Origin: Gymnopilus junonius
Lineage: Eukaryota; Basidiomycota; Agaricomycetes; Agaricales; Galerinaceae
DNA length: 64,000 nt
Assembly (NCBI GenBank): GCA_015501075.1
Contig: JADNYJ010000110.1
Span: forward strand, 62,001 to 126,000
Direction: 5' to 3'
The position numbers were made by a program, and so were the translations under genes. Under the pieces are notes generated by a model that saw only the letters and a list, made by a program, of their open reading frames with translations, made no database searches and had not been told where the DNA came from. The stretch's first letter is position 1. Each line of letters begins with the position of its first letter. Shown piece by piece: positions 12,917 through 24,854 of the stretch.

Positions 12917-15383
12917 CTAGCCCAAAATTATTTCCCTCCATTCAGCCCCCTTTCCTAACCCCTGGTCCACATCCTGCTTCCCAATCGAACCCACTGAAAT
13001 TCGCTCTGCCCAGTCTCCATGCCACTCAATCAGCATGACCTTGTATCTCCACCCTGGTTCATCGTCAAATCTGCCCCCTTCTGCCCTCACATCCCGACCT
13101 TCGCATAGAAAGATGAACTCGTGCTCCTTTTTTCTGTTAGCCTTGCCCCAGGCTGGGTCGACGAAGACAATACCCAGTTCGCGACCATCGCGACCAAAGA
13201 TGCCCAAGCGCTTATTATCATTCTTTGGGCCTCTACTAGCCGCTTTGCTCTGCGGCTTGTCAATCTTAAAAACTATAGAGACCGTCCAAAATTGTAAATA
13301 CCCCGAACCCGGCTTTGGGTTGTGACTGTCTTCAATGTACTGGGACACACCAGCCAGTTTGCGAGGCGTTGGATCCGTCTGACTGCAATCAAAGGCAAAT
13401 CGGGACCGGGCATGGCTGCCATAGAAATTCCTTGGAGTGGTTGTTGTTGAATGTGACTTGGGGGTCCATACTCTGTAGAACTCTTCCGAATCATGCGCTT
13501 TACGCTGGTACCAAATTATCCAGGTGCGTCGGCGAAGTGCCTTGCGGACTTTTTGACGGTTTCGGGAATACCAGTCCCACATGTGCGGCCATGATTGTCC
13601 ATACCATCCTGACCAGGACCAACTTGGGGCATTCTTGCGGCGGGTTTGTATTCCCAGCGGATGCCACAAAAGGAACCAGTCGAAGTAAGCATCGGGCATT
13701 CCATGACACAGTTCGACTCTCAGATGCGTCCTGAAGTAGCGAGTCATTCCACCAAATGCATGATAGATGTCAGTATCATAAGTAAGAGAAAGGCCGGAGT
13801 ATGACTGGATAAGGCCCTCAAATTGTCCTATATCATCAGCGTCTCGATCACGACGAGCAGTGGAACCGAATTTGGCAGTCCGATCCTCAAAAAAGACGTC
13901 TTCACGCCATCCGTCTGTTCTCATGCATATGAAGACGACTTGTCCCCCAATGAACAAGAGACTTCGTTTAGTGAACCGCTGTTCTTGGTAACTATGCGCA
14001 TTATCAGCCTGAAGTCCTCGTTCAATATTGAGCCGATACTCACGTCCATGCCCTTGTATAGTAACTGGCATCATTTATATAGTCATGGTGCTTCGGCTTA
14101 AAGGCAAGTCTAAGCCCTGGAAGAACTTCTTCAATTGGCTGTTTCATTCCTCGAGTGTTCGGCCTGACTCCCTGCAGACCGGCATTGGCGTCGACGCCAG
14201 TAGCAGCCATTATGGCCAAATATGCTCCTCCGTACACAAGGTCCATCTTGGAGATAGCACTCATCTTGCTTCCTTCAGGACCCGTATCGTCTTGAACAAT
14301 GCAAAGACTGTCAACCCACAGATATTGCAGATCCAATTCTCGGACCACTTGCATCGCATCGCGAATGGTAAGAGGGATCCTGTCGTGGTTATTAGGGAGC
14401 AGGAGCGCGCCGGGCTCCTCCAATTGCTTGAAATTATTCTTGAGAGATCGGAGGATAGTCTCAGGATCTATCCGACCCCAGACGTAGCTCAACGTCACAT
14501 ACTTTGCTCCACGGGGAGCAGGAATGATACAGTTATTGAGGACGTCTATGAGACGGAAATGAGGAATGCTTGAAGCGGGATCCTCGAGTTGATCCTCAAG
14601 CATTTCGGATCTATCACAGGCATTTCCATGCCAGACCTTGCACATGTACAGCCAGTTGCGCACCATGCCGAAGTCTATCTGGTCTGGGATGAACCGCGTG
14701 AAGAAAGTTTTGGATGGAGTAGGCGAGTCGTTGGCAAGCATTGTAATTTCGGGGAACATATTGAGAGTTTTAGGGTTAACGTAGCCCCCATTTTGCTTCT
14801 GTGCATAGGGTCGAAGAATGCGGATCTGCGGTATGTGGCTCCATGGGGAATTTTCATCAGGGATTGGCCCGGCTGTGTTCCAGCTCATTGTCGCGGATAC
14901 AGGCTCCCCGTCTTCAGATGAAGGGACATCGCTACCGAGGGCGACAAGTACCAGCCTGCAAAAAGGGCAATGAGTCTTCTTCTTGATATTTTCCACGAGC
15001 CCAAGTTGAATATTGGGGTTATCAGGCTTGTTTGCTTTCTCGTTGTCGCTTGGGAGGACCACAAAGCGCCTTGGAGTGAGATCTAGTTTTCTGCAGACGT
15101 CGCAAAGGCTGTCGCCGGGCCTTGCTAGGTCAGAAGGTACCGGCAGGAGAGCAGGAATTTTGATGCCCTCTTCGGTTTCGGACTGGTCGCCTGCAGATTC
15201 GGATTCCCAGTCATCGCTGTCTTCGACCACAATTGGCTGGTAACTCGCTCTGGGTGCCATACGATGTGAGGATGCGTGATTGCTTAAAGTGCGATATGCC
15301 TCACGAACGATCGGTGAGGTATTAATACTCGGGGAATTAAGATACAATTTATAATGCATCTGCCATTCCTTCTGTCGTCCCAT
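12917..15383 (-). CDS. HET-domain (heterokaryon incompatibility) protein
   Basis: Two exons, 14044-15383 and 12917-13991, join in phase across a 52-nt intron (GTGAGT...ATAG), giving about 804 aa. The HET domain shows its usual landmarks: KYVTLSYVWG, then LTIRDAMQVVRELDLQYLWV with DSLCI, then VYGGAYLAIMAATG. A Cys-containing segment (LCDVC...HCPFC) precedes it, as often seen in basidiomycete HET proteins. The C-terminal half contains WSWSGWYG and is otherwise family-specific. HET domains act in allorecognition and cell-death reactions in ascomycetes. Their role in Agaricomycetes is less clear, so function here is inferred from family only. The ATG at 15260 (Met42, before APRASYQP) is a plausible alternative start. 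Confidence 0.88.
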
Positions 15384-16770
15384 GCGAAAGGACCGAGTAA
15401 ATTGAAGTTATATTAAGAAATCTTATCAGTGACAGGTCACTTGATCAATACTCAATATTTAGCGCCCACACAGCACGACGGCATGCCGTGTACACCTGAC
15501 CTGCTGAAGTGAATTTTAGCATCTGTGAGAGCGAACTCATTAAACTGGTTACCGATTAGCCTAGATTAATTGTGCTTGGAACAACAGAGTATATAAAGAG
15601 AGGACTCCTTCCCAAGCAGCTGAGAACGACATAACGGAGATATAGAAGCACCGGAGGGGTTTGATCCTTTATTGATGATGTTCAAAAATGATGTATTCGT
15701 CCAGTTGATTTGAGTTTATGCAGAGGGACCCTTCGAGCCAGTTGAGTTTACCCATGATCAACGTCCTCTATTTGTCGTGCCTTATTGGTTTCCTTTAAAT
15801 TTCAATTCTACAGAATCGTCAATACCCGCTAACCTTCGCACGTGGCCCCGAGATAGTCCTCCAGGAGCCACTAGGATGCTCAGAAACACGAAGTTTCTGG
15901 AGCTAGTGAAATTACGTGGTTCATTGCGCATTGACTACATACACCAGGCTAACAGCAAGTTTGATGGCATAAATAGGCGTTAGCTCCACACCTGACAGGG
16001 TGCCATACATGATTTAGGCAGAGGCTATATGAAAAGACACTAGACGTAAATCAGTCAGATATTTCGAGCTGTATTGTGATACTCAGAAATGCATATTCTG
16101 GTACAACTCTATGTATTGCTTCTCAATCGAAGACGATGCACAAAGATGAGTTGTCGCTGGCATGATCTGACGTGGGTGGCTAATTAAATAGTATAGTGCT
16201 TTGGATGTTGTTGTCCAAACTTGCAACAATGGGGTCGTTTCGCACACCGAAGGTGTGGATACAGTGGTTCGTGCGTTCTTTCGTTGACATCGGAACCCTG
16301 GCAAAGTTTTAGACGCCCAGTAAGTTGGGCGTCTGAATAGTCTTGAGAATGACCATAGCGGAAGATATAAAGATAGAGTGGGCTGCGGGAAGGACTTGGA
16401 GATTCCAGAAAGCTCGGCCCATAGGCTGTGTCACTAATTTCCGAAGAAAACAACAAGGTAGTCTGACGTAGCTGTCACTGGCTACTTAAAATTAGCTTTG
16501 TTCTCATCGATTGGACGGGCATATCCGTCTGGTTTAAAGCTACACCCCATGCGACTCTTGGCTTGCATGAGCAACCGCAGACATCTAGCACTCTTTGAAT
16601 GTCCAGGACTTTAACCATTCATTTCTCTAGTTTGTACGTCTAGTTCACTCGCAGTTCGTGATACTTTCAGTTAGGCTACCCTGCTCTTTCTCAGTGCTGA
16701 GTCTTGACTAGTATCCTTGATAGAAGTTACTTCCAAAGCTTAACACATCGGTATCCTTAATACCCACCCA
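15384..16770. other. Intergenic, no gene recognised
   Basis: About 1.4 kb between the divergent HET gene and membrane-protein gene; it should hold both promoters. Short frames here show nothing recognisable. Confidence 0.45.
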
Positions 16771-18138
16771 ATGAAGACACCTCTCGAACATTCATCCTTC
16801 AAACTGGATGTCTCGGGTATAGCAGGATTTTTTGGGGGAGAAGAAGCTTTTGCGGCCATGTCTAGTGTCCATCTCGTTCGCGGAAGGCGATGGTTAGGAT
16901 GGTATAATTCTCCAGGGAGCTACTTCGTTGCCAAGAAGTACGGGGTCCTCGCGCAATCAAGAATTTGGGATGGCCTCTATCCAGGAGTTAATGTAGACCC
17001 TGCAAAGATGCTTGAGTTGGATGGAAAGAACGGGCCTCGTTATACTGCTGTACATTCAGGAACGCGCCTTCCAACGACAGGCCATCTAGCGTATTTGTTT
17101 GCTAATCATTGCGACAAGGAGCCAGGCAGTCCAATCCAAAAGGAAGTCGTCAAGGAATCTCCATCGGATGTATTTCTAACTATCGCGAAATTGGACGACT
17201 TCAAAAAATTCGAGGGATATCCAAATGTCCCCGATAATTCTTTTTCGCCCTTTAATCCTCTTTCACTCATAGCAATGGGGTACAGTTTCGGAGCCTGTGC
17301 CATATGCGGAATTTTTAACGATTGGTTTTGCTTTTCAATGATCCTACTCGGAATCCTCTCCAACGGAATTTCTTGCTATATAATCGGATCAGGAGTCCTC
17401 CAAGTCAAGCGGGTAGACCCTTCTCCGAACTCGCCTCCAGGCGACGGAATCCTAGAGGGTGCACGACGGGTCATCCTCTTAAAGGGAAGCGAGCAGAGCG
17501 TCACGACCATAACAAGGGCAAGTTTCTACCTTCATTACAAGAGTGAAACGCAGTACCACGATATTGGTTGGAGCGCCGCCGCTCTTACAACCCAATTTCT
17601 CCTCCAACTCTTCATTATACCTCAGGGCACTCTTTTCGGACAGATCATGTTTTTATCTTCATTTGCCGTATCTTGGATTTACAATGCGTATCTGGCCTCC
17701 CTGGACACTGAAGCATTACAGAGGGGTATATTGACGAAAATATTGCTCCAGAAGCCTGTAATCTGGACAATTCGATTCCCTAAGCGGACAGCCCTCGTCG
17801 TTTTCGTCGCCGTGTACACAGATGCAGAAGACCCGAGAAGTTTCCTCGATGAAATGATTCCAAATAACACATCTGTTTGGAGATTGGTCAAGGAGACAAT
17901 TACAGAGGCTATCCTGACGGAGAAGGACCCAGAGGTTGTCGTAGGTAGTAAGTCTCAAGTTGTGAATGAACTTCGTAGCAAAGATCAGGGCTTGGTGCAA
18001 GATATGCTTAAACAAGCGAGCATTGGGTACAACGCGGCAAAGAAAATCCAGCGTCAGGAGATACAGGTGACTGGAGTACAGGTAAATTACCGTAGCGGCC
18101 GTGCACCGGCCGAGTCAAGTTACACGCACACAGTTTAA
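16771..18138 (+). CDS. Membrane protein of unknown function, copy 1 (455 aa)
   Basis: Single-exon gene; family name not recognised. The soluble N-terminal ~150 residues contain DVSGIAGFFGGEEAF and GWYNSPGSYFVAKKYG. Two adjacent hydrophobic segments follow at about 165-215 and another pair at about 270-310 (around LTTQFLLQLFIIP and GQIMFLSSFAVSW), suggesting four membrane spans. A hydrophilic loop with SPPGDGIL separates the pairs. The C-terminal ~130 residues are charged and helical. A paralogue lies inverted at 20326-21961 with matching order (FxLDxSGxAGxFGGxE, GWYNSPGxYxVAK, SPPGDGIL, GQIMFLxSFAV). Uninterrupted coding over 455 codons makes this the intact reference copy. Confidence 0.75.
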   Translation: MKTPLEHSSFKLDVSGIAGFFGGEEAFAAMSSVHLVRGRRWLGWYNSPGSYFVAKKYGVLAQSRIWDGLYPGVNVDPAKMLELDGKNGPRYTAVHSGTRLPTTGHLAYLFANHCDKEPGSPIQKEVVKESPSDVFLTIAKLDDFKKFEGYPNVPDNSFSPFNPLSLIAMGYSFGACAICGIFNDWFCFSMILLGILSNGISCYIIGSGVLQVKRVDPSPNSPPGDGILEGARRVILLKGSEQSVTTITRASFYLHYKSETQYHDIGWSAAALTTQFLLQLFIIPQGTLFGQIMFLSSFAVSWIYNAYLASLDTEALQRGILTKILLQKPVIWTIRFPKRTALVVFVAVYTDAEDPRSFLDEMIPNNTSVWRLVKETITEAILTEKDPEVVVGSKSQVVNELRSKDQGLVQDMLKQASIGYNAAKKIQRQEIQVTGVQVNYRSGRAPAESSYTHTV

Positions 18139-18423
18139 TTTGTTCAGGGAGTCTTTGAGGATCTTATTTTATTAATCAAATGGTCTACGTGATGTTCAAG
18201 GACGATATTACGTTGGATACTTCAAGAAACACATTCAATATCTTGGATAAGCCTCCACATAGGTTTCTTCCTAGGCAAACGCAGGTCTACCCTTGGAGAA
18301 GGACAAAGTATTCAGGACCTGTATCGCGTTAGTAGAACTCGGACGCTAATCTTGGGCTAATCGAGAAGCTTCTTACTATTTGCTGCCACTGTTTAAAAGA
18401 TATATTGAGCTCATGCTGATTTA

Positions 18424-19283
18424 TCATTGAGAGATCATGTACTCACAACCATATGCGAGGACGGCTCCTGTATTCGGGTCTTTCCTTACCACCGAGAACG
18501 AAGACATGTTAGCTGAATGAAGGTGAGATACTCTCCTACAATTGAAGTGTATAATCTTACGAATTCCAGGAAGTAAATTACCATCAGTCCACAAAATTTC
18601 GCCCTGATAGGTATTCTGTATGGCTCTTAGATCAGCGTATCGACTCCAGTCTGTGGAATACATATGAAGACGGCATAAGGCGAGAAATACAACGCTTGGG
18701 CTTACCGGCGTTACTTGTGCACTGCACTGGCTTCGTGAACAAACGATATGGGTCGGAATTTGGAACGACCCCCGAAGAAGCACCATCATCATTGGAGACA
18801 CTGTTCTCACTGTCGCTGCTTTCGGATTCGCTGTCTTCGCTGTTACTGCCGCTGCCCTCGTCATCTTCATCGTCATCGTCATGAGTCTTCTGCTTGAACG
18901 TGATCGGAGCTTTCTTCTTTAGCCCATAGGATTCGAGGTCCACAATGTCGCCATCGTCAAAAGGACCGTCGGCATCTTCTGTGGAGTAGACGTTGTACTT
19001 GCCGGGATTGAGACCAAGTTCATCGACGATTATCAACTTCTTCAGTTTCCGTGCTGTATAGTTGTTTTTCTTGAAGGGCATCCAGGCAAGATCGTTGTTC
19101 GAGTCGGCTGTGTCCACCGCCATAGCGTGCTTGCCAGCCGAAAGATCAAGACTGTTGCCATAGTTGTCGAGGACCTGAAGCCAAACTGTCGTTGCTAAGA
19201 CTGAGCGCCCGGAGAGGATGTAGTGAAGGACACTCACAGCCTTTGCTGTTGCCAAACAGGGGGTAATTATCTCGCTTGCCCAT
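18424..19283 (-). CDS. Acidic protein of unknown function (~237 aa)
   Basis: I do not recognise the family. Four exons fit in phase: 19238-19283, 18706-19194, 18561-18650, 18424-18512. The introns are 43-55 nt with donors GTGAGT, GTAAGC and GTAAGA and acceptors TTAG, ACAG and TCAG. The product begins MGKRDNYPL. It has a compact middle part (TTVWLQVLDNYGNSLDL, KLKKLIIVDELGLNPGKY). A long Asp/Glu/Ser-rich stretch follows at about 130-170, then a C-terminal segment with NTYQGEILWTDGNLLPG. No signal peptide or membrane segment is seen. It sits between two inverted membrane-protein paralogues. An upstream in-frame extension to 19459 exists but would read through what looks like the first intron. 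Confidence 0.6.
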
Positions 19284-19673
19284 ATTGAAGGATTGTTGTT
19301 AGACAAAGTACGCACCAAACCAGCTTTTATAGCATTACTGCCTCTGGTAGCTAGTGCACTTACAAAGGTAAGGACAGATGGCGATGTTTGAAGACCTGGT
19401 GACTTGACTGCAACGGAGATGACATTGCACCGGGACAGCAAACTCGGGCACAGCTCCATTCATTCAAGATTCCAGGGTTGAACTTGATTTGGGGTTTTTG
19501 CGTTCAGAAGCCTTGGCTTCAGCAGTAGCCTGACGTGGATGTGGTCAGCGCTTAAAATACAACCGGCCGGAATCCGCAGTATGTCGAAGACTTCAATGTA
19601 AAAATCTATCTTGGAAGCACGAAAAAAATACCTGCCATCATCGAACCGTGAAAGAGGACGGAAGCACTACAAT

Positions 19674-19768
19674 AGAGGTTATTTGCAAATTCCGTTCAAA
19701 CGAAAAAGTGGAGCTTACCGGGTCTCTGAGGGCATATTTTTCGTTCATTCAAAGTTGCAAATAACCTC
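19674..19768. repeat. 15-bp perfect inverted repeat
   Basis: AGAGGTTATTTGCAA at 19674-19688 is matched by its reverse complement at 19754-19768, with a 65-nt spacer. It lies in about 1 kb without recognised genes (19284-20325) upstream of the acidic-protein gene. It could be a hairpin, a remnant of a small inverted-repeat element, or chance. Confidence 0.45.
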
Positions 19769-20325
19769 TAATTGGTACGCCCTGTTCACTAGGCCCAAAA
19801 GAAGAAATTAAAGAAAACGAAGTCGCCATCTGCAACGTAGCAACGGTGGGATAACACCGGTGGAAGAATATCGGAAAAAATTGAGTATTCACCAATTCTC
19901 AATACAATCCTGGAATAATAGACGCCCAGCGCTCAACCAACACGCACGTCTGTCAGTGAGAATGCAGCGATGGTGAGTGATTGAGGCTGTGGGAACAGGA
20001 AAAACAAATCAGCATATCATTCTCATATGGAGACAGAACCTTACTGTACATAGCCTGCAGGCATATAGAGCAGTAGACCAGCAGACCTGTTCCTTCCTTC
20101 CTTTCCATATTGTCACAACCTTCCATGCTGCCTGCCAACGTTCAGAGCTCCATGGTAAATATAGATCGAGGGGAAATAATGTCCTGATAGTCGTTTAATG
20201 ATGCTGTCAGCATGTGGCTGCCCTCACTTCAAGCATGTGGAGCCTGAGATTGGAAGCAGACGGACAGGACGTCATAGCAAGCAGCGAAAAGCAAATCGAG
20301 AATCCAGTATAAAGGTATGGTATGG

Positions 20326-21961
20326 TTACATGGGAGAATAATGAAAACTGAAGGTCACAATGTTCGTCAGCGAGACAGTCGAGGTATGGGGGATGGAATA
20401 AGAAATTGATGGTTTCCAATAGGTATAAAAGTGCAAGGAAGTGTTCAAAGATGAAGATCTGATTCCGCAGCACTTCAGAGTAGTCGTAATTGGGTTCAGG
20501 ATGCAGACAACCTGTTTTTTAAATTTTCTCATCAGACACGCTCCGTGCGCTTGATATGATACATTGCTCTGCGCAAATTCATTCAGTAAAAGACAGCACA
20601 AAACGATGCACACCTGCTTACTGTCTACATCTCCTTTTGCATACTCCTGGTACTTCAGGTAGCCCGCTTTCGCGTCGAGCAAAAGAGTGCGGAGCAATGT
20701 GCGCTGATCATTCCGAAGATCAGCCAACTTGGGATCATCGTCCACGGCGTCAACAAAGTAAGAGGGATCCTTCCGAGAGAGCAAGACGTCCAGGACAATT
20801 TTCCTCCACGCGTTCCACACCCTCGTGTCGTTTGGAAGAAGGCTAGTGAGAATTTGTTCGAGATTGTAATCGGCGTACGACGGGCACGCGTCAATCTCAG
20901 CTCTGGAACGCTTGAGCGCGAAACACGTGAAGATGGTTGCCATTGTACGATTGGGTACCTTGAACTTCGAATATTGCAAGTCGACGGATTGCAGCAGCAG
21001 TTTCGTCTGTATAGCCTCCCTGTCAATAGAAGCAAGCACAGAGTTATTAATGTAAGCCACTGCAAAAGACGTCAAGAACATGATCTGGCCGGAAGAGTGC
21101 CGATAGGGATAAGGAAAAGCTGAGCAATGAACTGCGCAAAATAGAGCGCAGAGCAAATCCCGATGAGGTGGTATTTTGGTTTGCCAATGAGATCCAGCTT
21201 GAAGCTTCCTTTCGTGATGGCGTTGACATGGCCCTCATTTCCTCGTAGGATGATAATCTCTTTGTCGACTAATATGCCGTCTCCTGGGGGTGACCCTGGT
21301 GCAGGTGTATATACCGTGTGCAGCGTGAGGCTGCCCGATCCGATAATGAGAGATGAAATTCCACCTATCATGGTCCCGATAATGATAGCCGCGAAACAGA
21401 TTCGGTCGTTAAAGAGGATGAGACTGACAATCGCCGTGGCGAAGCTGGTGAGAATGGTGAAGTACCCCACGAGTAACTGTAGCAGCGAGCTGGGCACAAA
21501 GAGATTGTCGAGGTTCCTAACGGACTTGATGTCGACGATCGTAACACCCGTAGGCTCAGTCGTCCTCTGGTCTGCTTCACGCAAATCCTTCCCCGGCTGC
21601 TCGTTCATGAACCGTCCCAGTAAATACCCAGTATGCCCAGTAATCATTTGCGTCCCCGAAAGAACAGCCTGATACTTGGGCCCCTTCTTCCCATCCAGCT
21701 GAACGCACTGGCCGGCTCCTGCCATTGTCCAGGAAATAAACCCCTCCAAAACCGTGAATCAGCTATACGGCCAAAATATTTCGCAACGACGTAGGCCCCA
21801 GGAGAATTGTACCATCCCCGGTATTTCCGGCCTTTGTAAAGGTGTAAACTGGAAGTTGCTTCTACGACTTCGTCGCCGCCAAAAAGACCTGCTACGCCGG
21901 AGATGTCGAGGGTGAACTTTGAGTCTTGCAAGGGAGGTGCTATGAGAGGGAGAGGAGCCAT
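20326..21961 (-). CDS. Membrane protein of unknown function, copy 2, with two frameshifts
   Basis: Paralogue of the protein at 16771-18138 in inverted orientation. It keeps the N-terminal DISGVAGLFGGDE and GWYNSPGAYVVAK, paired hydrophobic segments (LLQLLVGYFTILTSFATA; FAQFIAQLFLIPIG), GSPPGDGIL, GQIMFLTSFAV and the charged C-terminus. The conserved sequence moves between three frames. Shifts fall near 21711 and near 21091, each consistent with loss of one base, and both sit in the same octamer CCGGCCAG (minus strand). Restoring one G at each would continue the alignment to copy 1 as Pro-Gly-Gln. Past residues GYLKYQEYAKGDVDSKQ (about 20610) the frame stays open to 20326, but an in-phase 45-nt intron (GTGTGC...CGCAG) is likely and the C-terminus is uncertain. 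Either a recent pseudogene or consensus error. Confidence 0.65.
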
Positions 21962-22583
21962 TGTGGGGTGCTGGAATGCGCCAAGGCTAGTACCTAGCTA
22001 GTCAAGCATCCTCTCCGGTTCTTAAATTAACTTTCACGCAGTCCGAAGCGCACTCCCTTCATTTAGGTAAGTGAATGTCAAAACAGTGGAGTTCGGTGTA
22101 GAACGCACTCAAAGGGAAAATCGAACGATGTCTAGCCTTGCTGGATGCTGTTTCTAGTGGCATGGATGATATGGCCATTGATCAAGAGGCTATTTTGACA
22201 TTCAGAATTCGTTGAAGACCAGCTTGACAATGAAAAGAGTTGACAACCGCGTGTATGTGCCCGGTTACACCAGGACATCGTGGGAGTAGTACTTCGGGCT
22301 TTTCCGCGGCAACGTTGTTTTCATCAACAACCTTCAGCCTTCCGACCAGCAACATCCAACCTTAATGCCTTTCATCTGCCCTGAATTTATTATATTAAAA
22401 CTGATCTAAAATGCTGTACGGCATGTGCATACCAATTTCGAATTTGTGCAGGCCACTCTACGCCATCTTCGGAAAGCGACTCATGACTGTCGCGTTTAAA
22501 ATGCGTCGCTGTTTTGAGTTCGGCGTTACCTATCTCTTCGTATTTTGTCACCTTACAGCCTTAGTTCGACTTTCGAGGACAAA
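21962..22583. other. Divergent promoter region
   Basis: About 620 bp between divergent starts (membrane protein copy 2 and the caspase-like gene). No coding sequence is recognised. Confidence 0.4.
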
Positions 22584-24793
22584 ATGAATCCTCCAAAACA
22601 CAATCTTGAAAGGTCTGTGGATCTCACCTCAACTCAACTACTACATGTTATGCGTCCTGTTCAACGGTATTGACGAAATCGCAGGAATCAACAAGTGAAC
22701 ACATTTGTTTTGTTAATTGGCATCGATCAGTATTCCTCTCCTCAAATCCCAAATCTCACAGGGGCAGTAGCTGATGCTCTTGCCATGAAAACGTTTCTCG
22801 TCGAAGTCATCGGTGTTCCTCCGGATCACATACACGAGTTATATGATAATAAGGCCTCTGGGGAAAATATCAGGGCGGCAATCCTAGGCTTTGCTGACGA
22901 CGAGCGTATTCATCATGACGATTCCATTCTAATTTATTACGCTGGCCATGGTAGCGAAGTTTCAAACCCTCAACCTATATCGATGACATCCAAAGTACAG
23001 ATGCTCATTCCTCACGACTTCGATGAAAGTGCAGTTGGTTTTGTCACCAGCCAAGGTATTCTCGACTTCGTTTTCTCTGAATGGCTTTCGAAAGTAGCAA
23101 AATCTAAAGGCGACCGTATAGTAAGCTCTTTCTTTTTTCTCTCAGGTATTTCGTTCAGTGATTAAGGATTGATTTGCCAGTTGGTCATCCTGGACTCTTG
23201 TCACTCTGGTTCCGGAACGCGAACAGCGGAAGACCACGCCATTCGTGGTATTTCTCTCTCGAAAGGCTTTCGCTTATCGACAACTTATGTAACCCCAATG
23301 AACGAAGTAGCAGATGGACAGGTCCGAGGTTCTAAAGCTGCTTATGGTTTTGCCAAGAGCGGACTTGAATCGCATGTTCTGCTGGCCGCTTGCAGCGAAG
23401 ACCAAACAGCCAAAGAGAAAAACGGACGAGGACTTTTCACGGTTGCTTTGCTCAGCACCCTTCAGCGACTAGGCCCCAGCACATGTACTTATGCTGATCT
23501 TATTCAGTCCCTGCCTGATATAGGAAGAGAGTAGGTTCAATTTCCGCGTTAATCGACAGACACCTTCTCTGACGGCATTACATATCATTAGACAGAACCC
23601 ACATTGTGAAGGTGTCCACAGTGATCGCCTATTTCTCAGCGGAAGCACAATCGCACGGCCAGTGACTGTTTATAAAGTTACTCAGCATGGAACAGACTTT
23701 GTTATCCCTGCGGGTGACGCTGTAGGCATTGTACCCGGCGCAGAATTTGCCGTGTATGGCGAGAAACCGCATGGTCAGGCGCCGCTTGGGTTTCTTGTTG
23801 CTTTAAAGGTCTCAACAACGGCGACAACTCTTGTCCAGAAACCTGGTGTTCCCGAATTTACAGTCCCGACGTCAGGCCATGTTGTTCAGATTGGATCTGG
23901 ACCTCAAATCATAATGGTCAACGTCGCCGTGCAAGCAGAATTATTCGGTGACCTCAGCCTGAAGGACACTCTTGGGCCTAAAATCCCCCCAGGGTTACTT
24001 ATAGTGGATGATCTGAAGTGTGCGGACCTTGTCCTGAATAAAAATGACAAAGGTATTGGCTTCGACATTCTGGACAGATCATGTACAAATTATGGGTTGC
24101 ATCATACGTCTCGTTCTAGACACGAAGAATTGGATGACGTCCTTACTCTCTTGCAAGCAGCATCTCATTTTTATTTCCATCTTCGTAGATCGAGCAATCA
24201 TCTCCTTGCAACTCGCCTCAATGTAGAGTGCTTCGAAATTTACGCTCCATTCCATACATCCGAAGGAACCTTAACGTCAATGGGTAATTACTGTCGTTGC
24301 CGGCGGTCCAGATGACGAAGAAGGAACAATCCCTGCCTATGGCTTTAGGATTACCAACTGTTCTCAAGTTCCTTTGTTCGTTGCTGCTTTTTTCTTCAAT
24401 ACAAGCGACCTCAGTATCAGTTGAGTATTATCTTAACTCCGCTGCACTATTTAAGTACTGATATGCCTTGTAGAAGCCTATTACCGACCACCCATTCCTC
24501 ATTCTGCATCAGAAGCTCGTCCTTGTCTCCCATCAGGAGCTTCGTTAACAATTGGGTATGGAGCAAGCAGGGCCATTCCAAGAGAGTACTACGTCGATGA
24601 CGGTTTCGAAGTGGACGTTGGCTTCCTCAAAATATTTTCCTCTACGGATTATGTGGATTACGTACCCTTGGAGCAGGCATCTCCTTTCGAAGATAAAGCT
24701 CTGAGACTTCTAACGCAAAAACCTTGGGTCTATCGGAAGCCTATGTGGGGCTCCAAAGTCATCACAATTATCCAGGATAAACGATATCTCTAA
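22584..24793 (+). CDS. Caspase-like (peptidase C14) protein
   Basis: Clan-CD cysteine protease with a p20-like domain, as in basidiomycete metacaspase-type proteins. Exons 22584-22612, 22685-23120, 23181-23530, 23592 onward, and 24474-24793 fit in phase. The catalytic dyad is visible: His98 in YYAGHGS and Cys162 in ILDSCHSGSG. The start of the fold is LLIGIDQY. A C-terminal region of about 400 residues follows, containing KVTQHGTDFVIPAGD and FRITNCSQVPLF. Between about 24285 and 24300 the frame changes (SEGTLTSMG, then VITVVAGG). Loss of two G in a G run would explain it; a 28-nt intron (GTAATT...TCCAG) is possible but too short to be likely. The exon resumes to 24413 (donor GTATCA). Its 3' end faces the first CHAT gene 61 bp away. 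Confidence 0.85.
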
Positions 24794-24854
24794 TATATAT
24801 ATATGAAATTGCTCTGAAAATCGGGTAAACCAACTATACTTGTATCTTGCATAA

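Noticed and set aside
13315..13734. Plus-strand frames antisense to the HET gene
   Set aside because: Mirror frames of a strong minus-strand gene with clear HET motifs.
21163..21672. 169-codon plus frame antisense to membrane protein copy 2
   Set aside because: Shadow of the opposite strand, which carries the conserved membrane-protein sequence.
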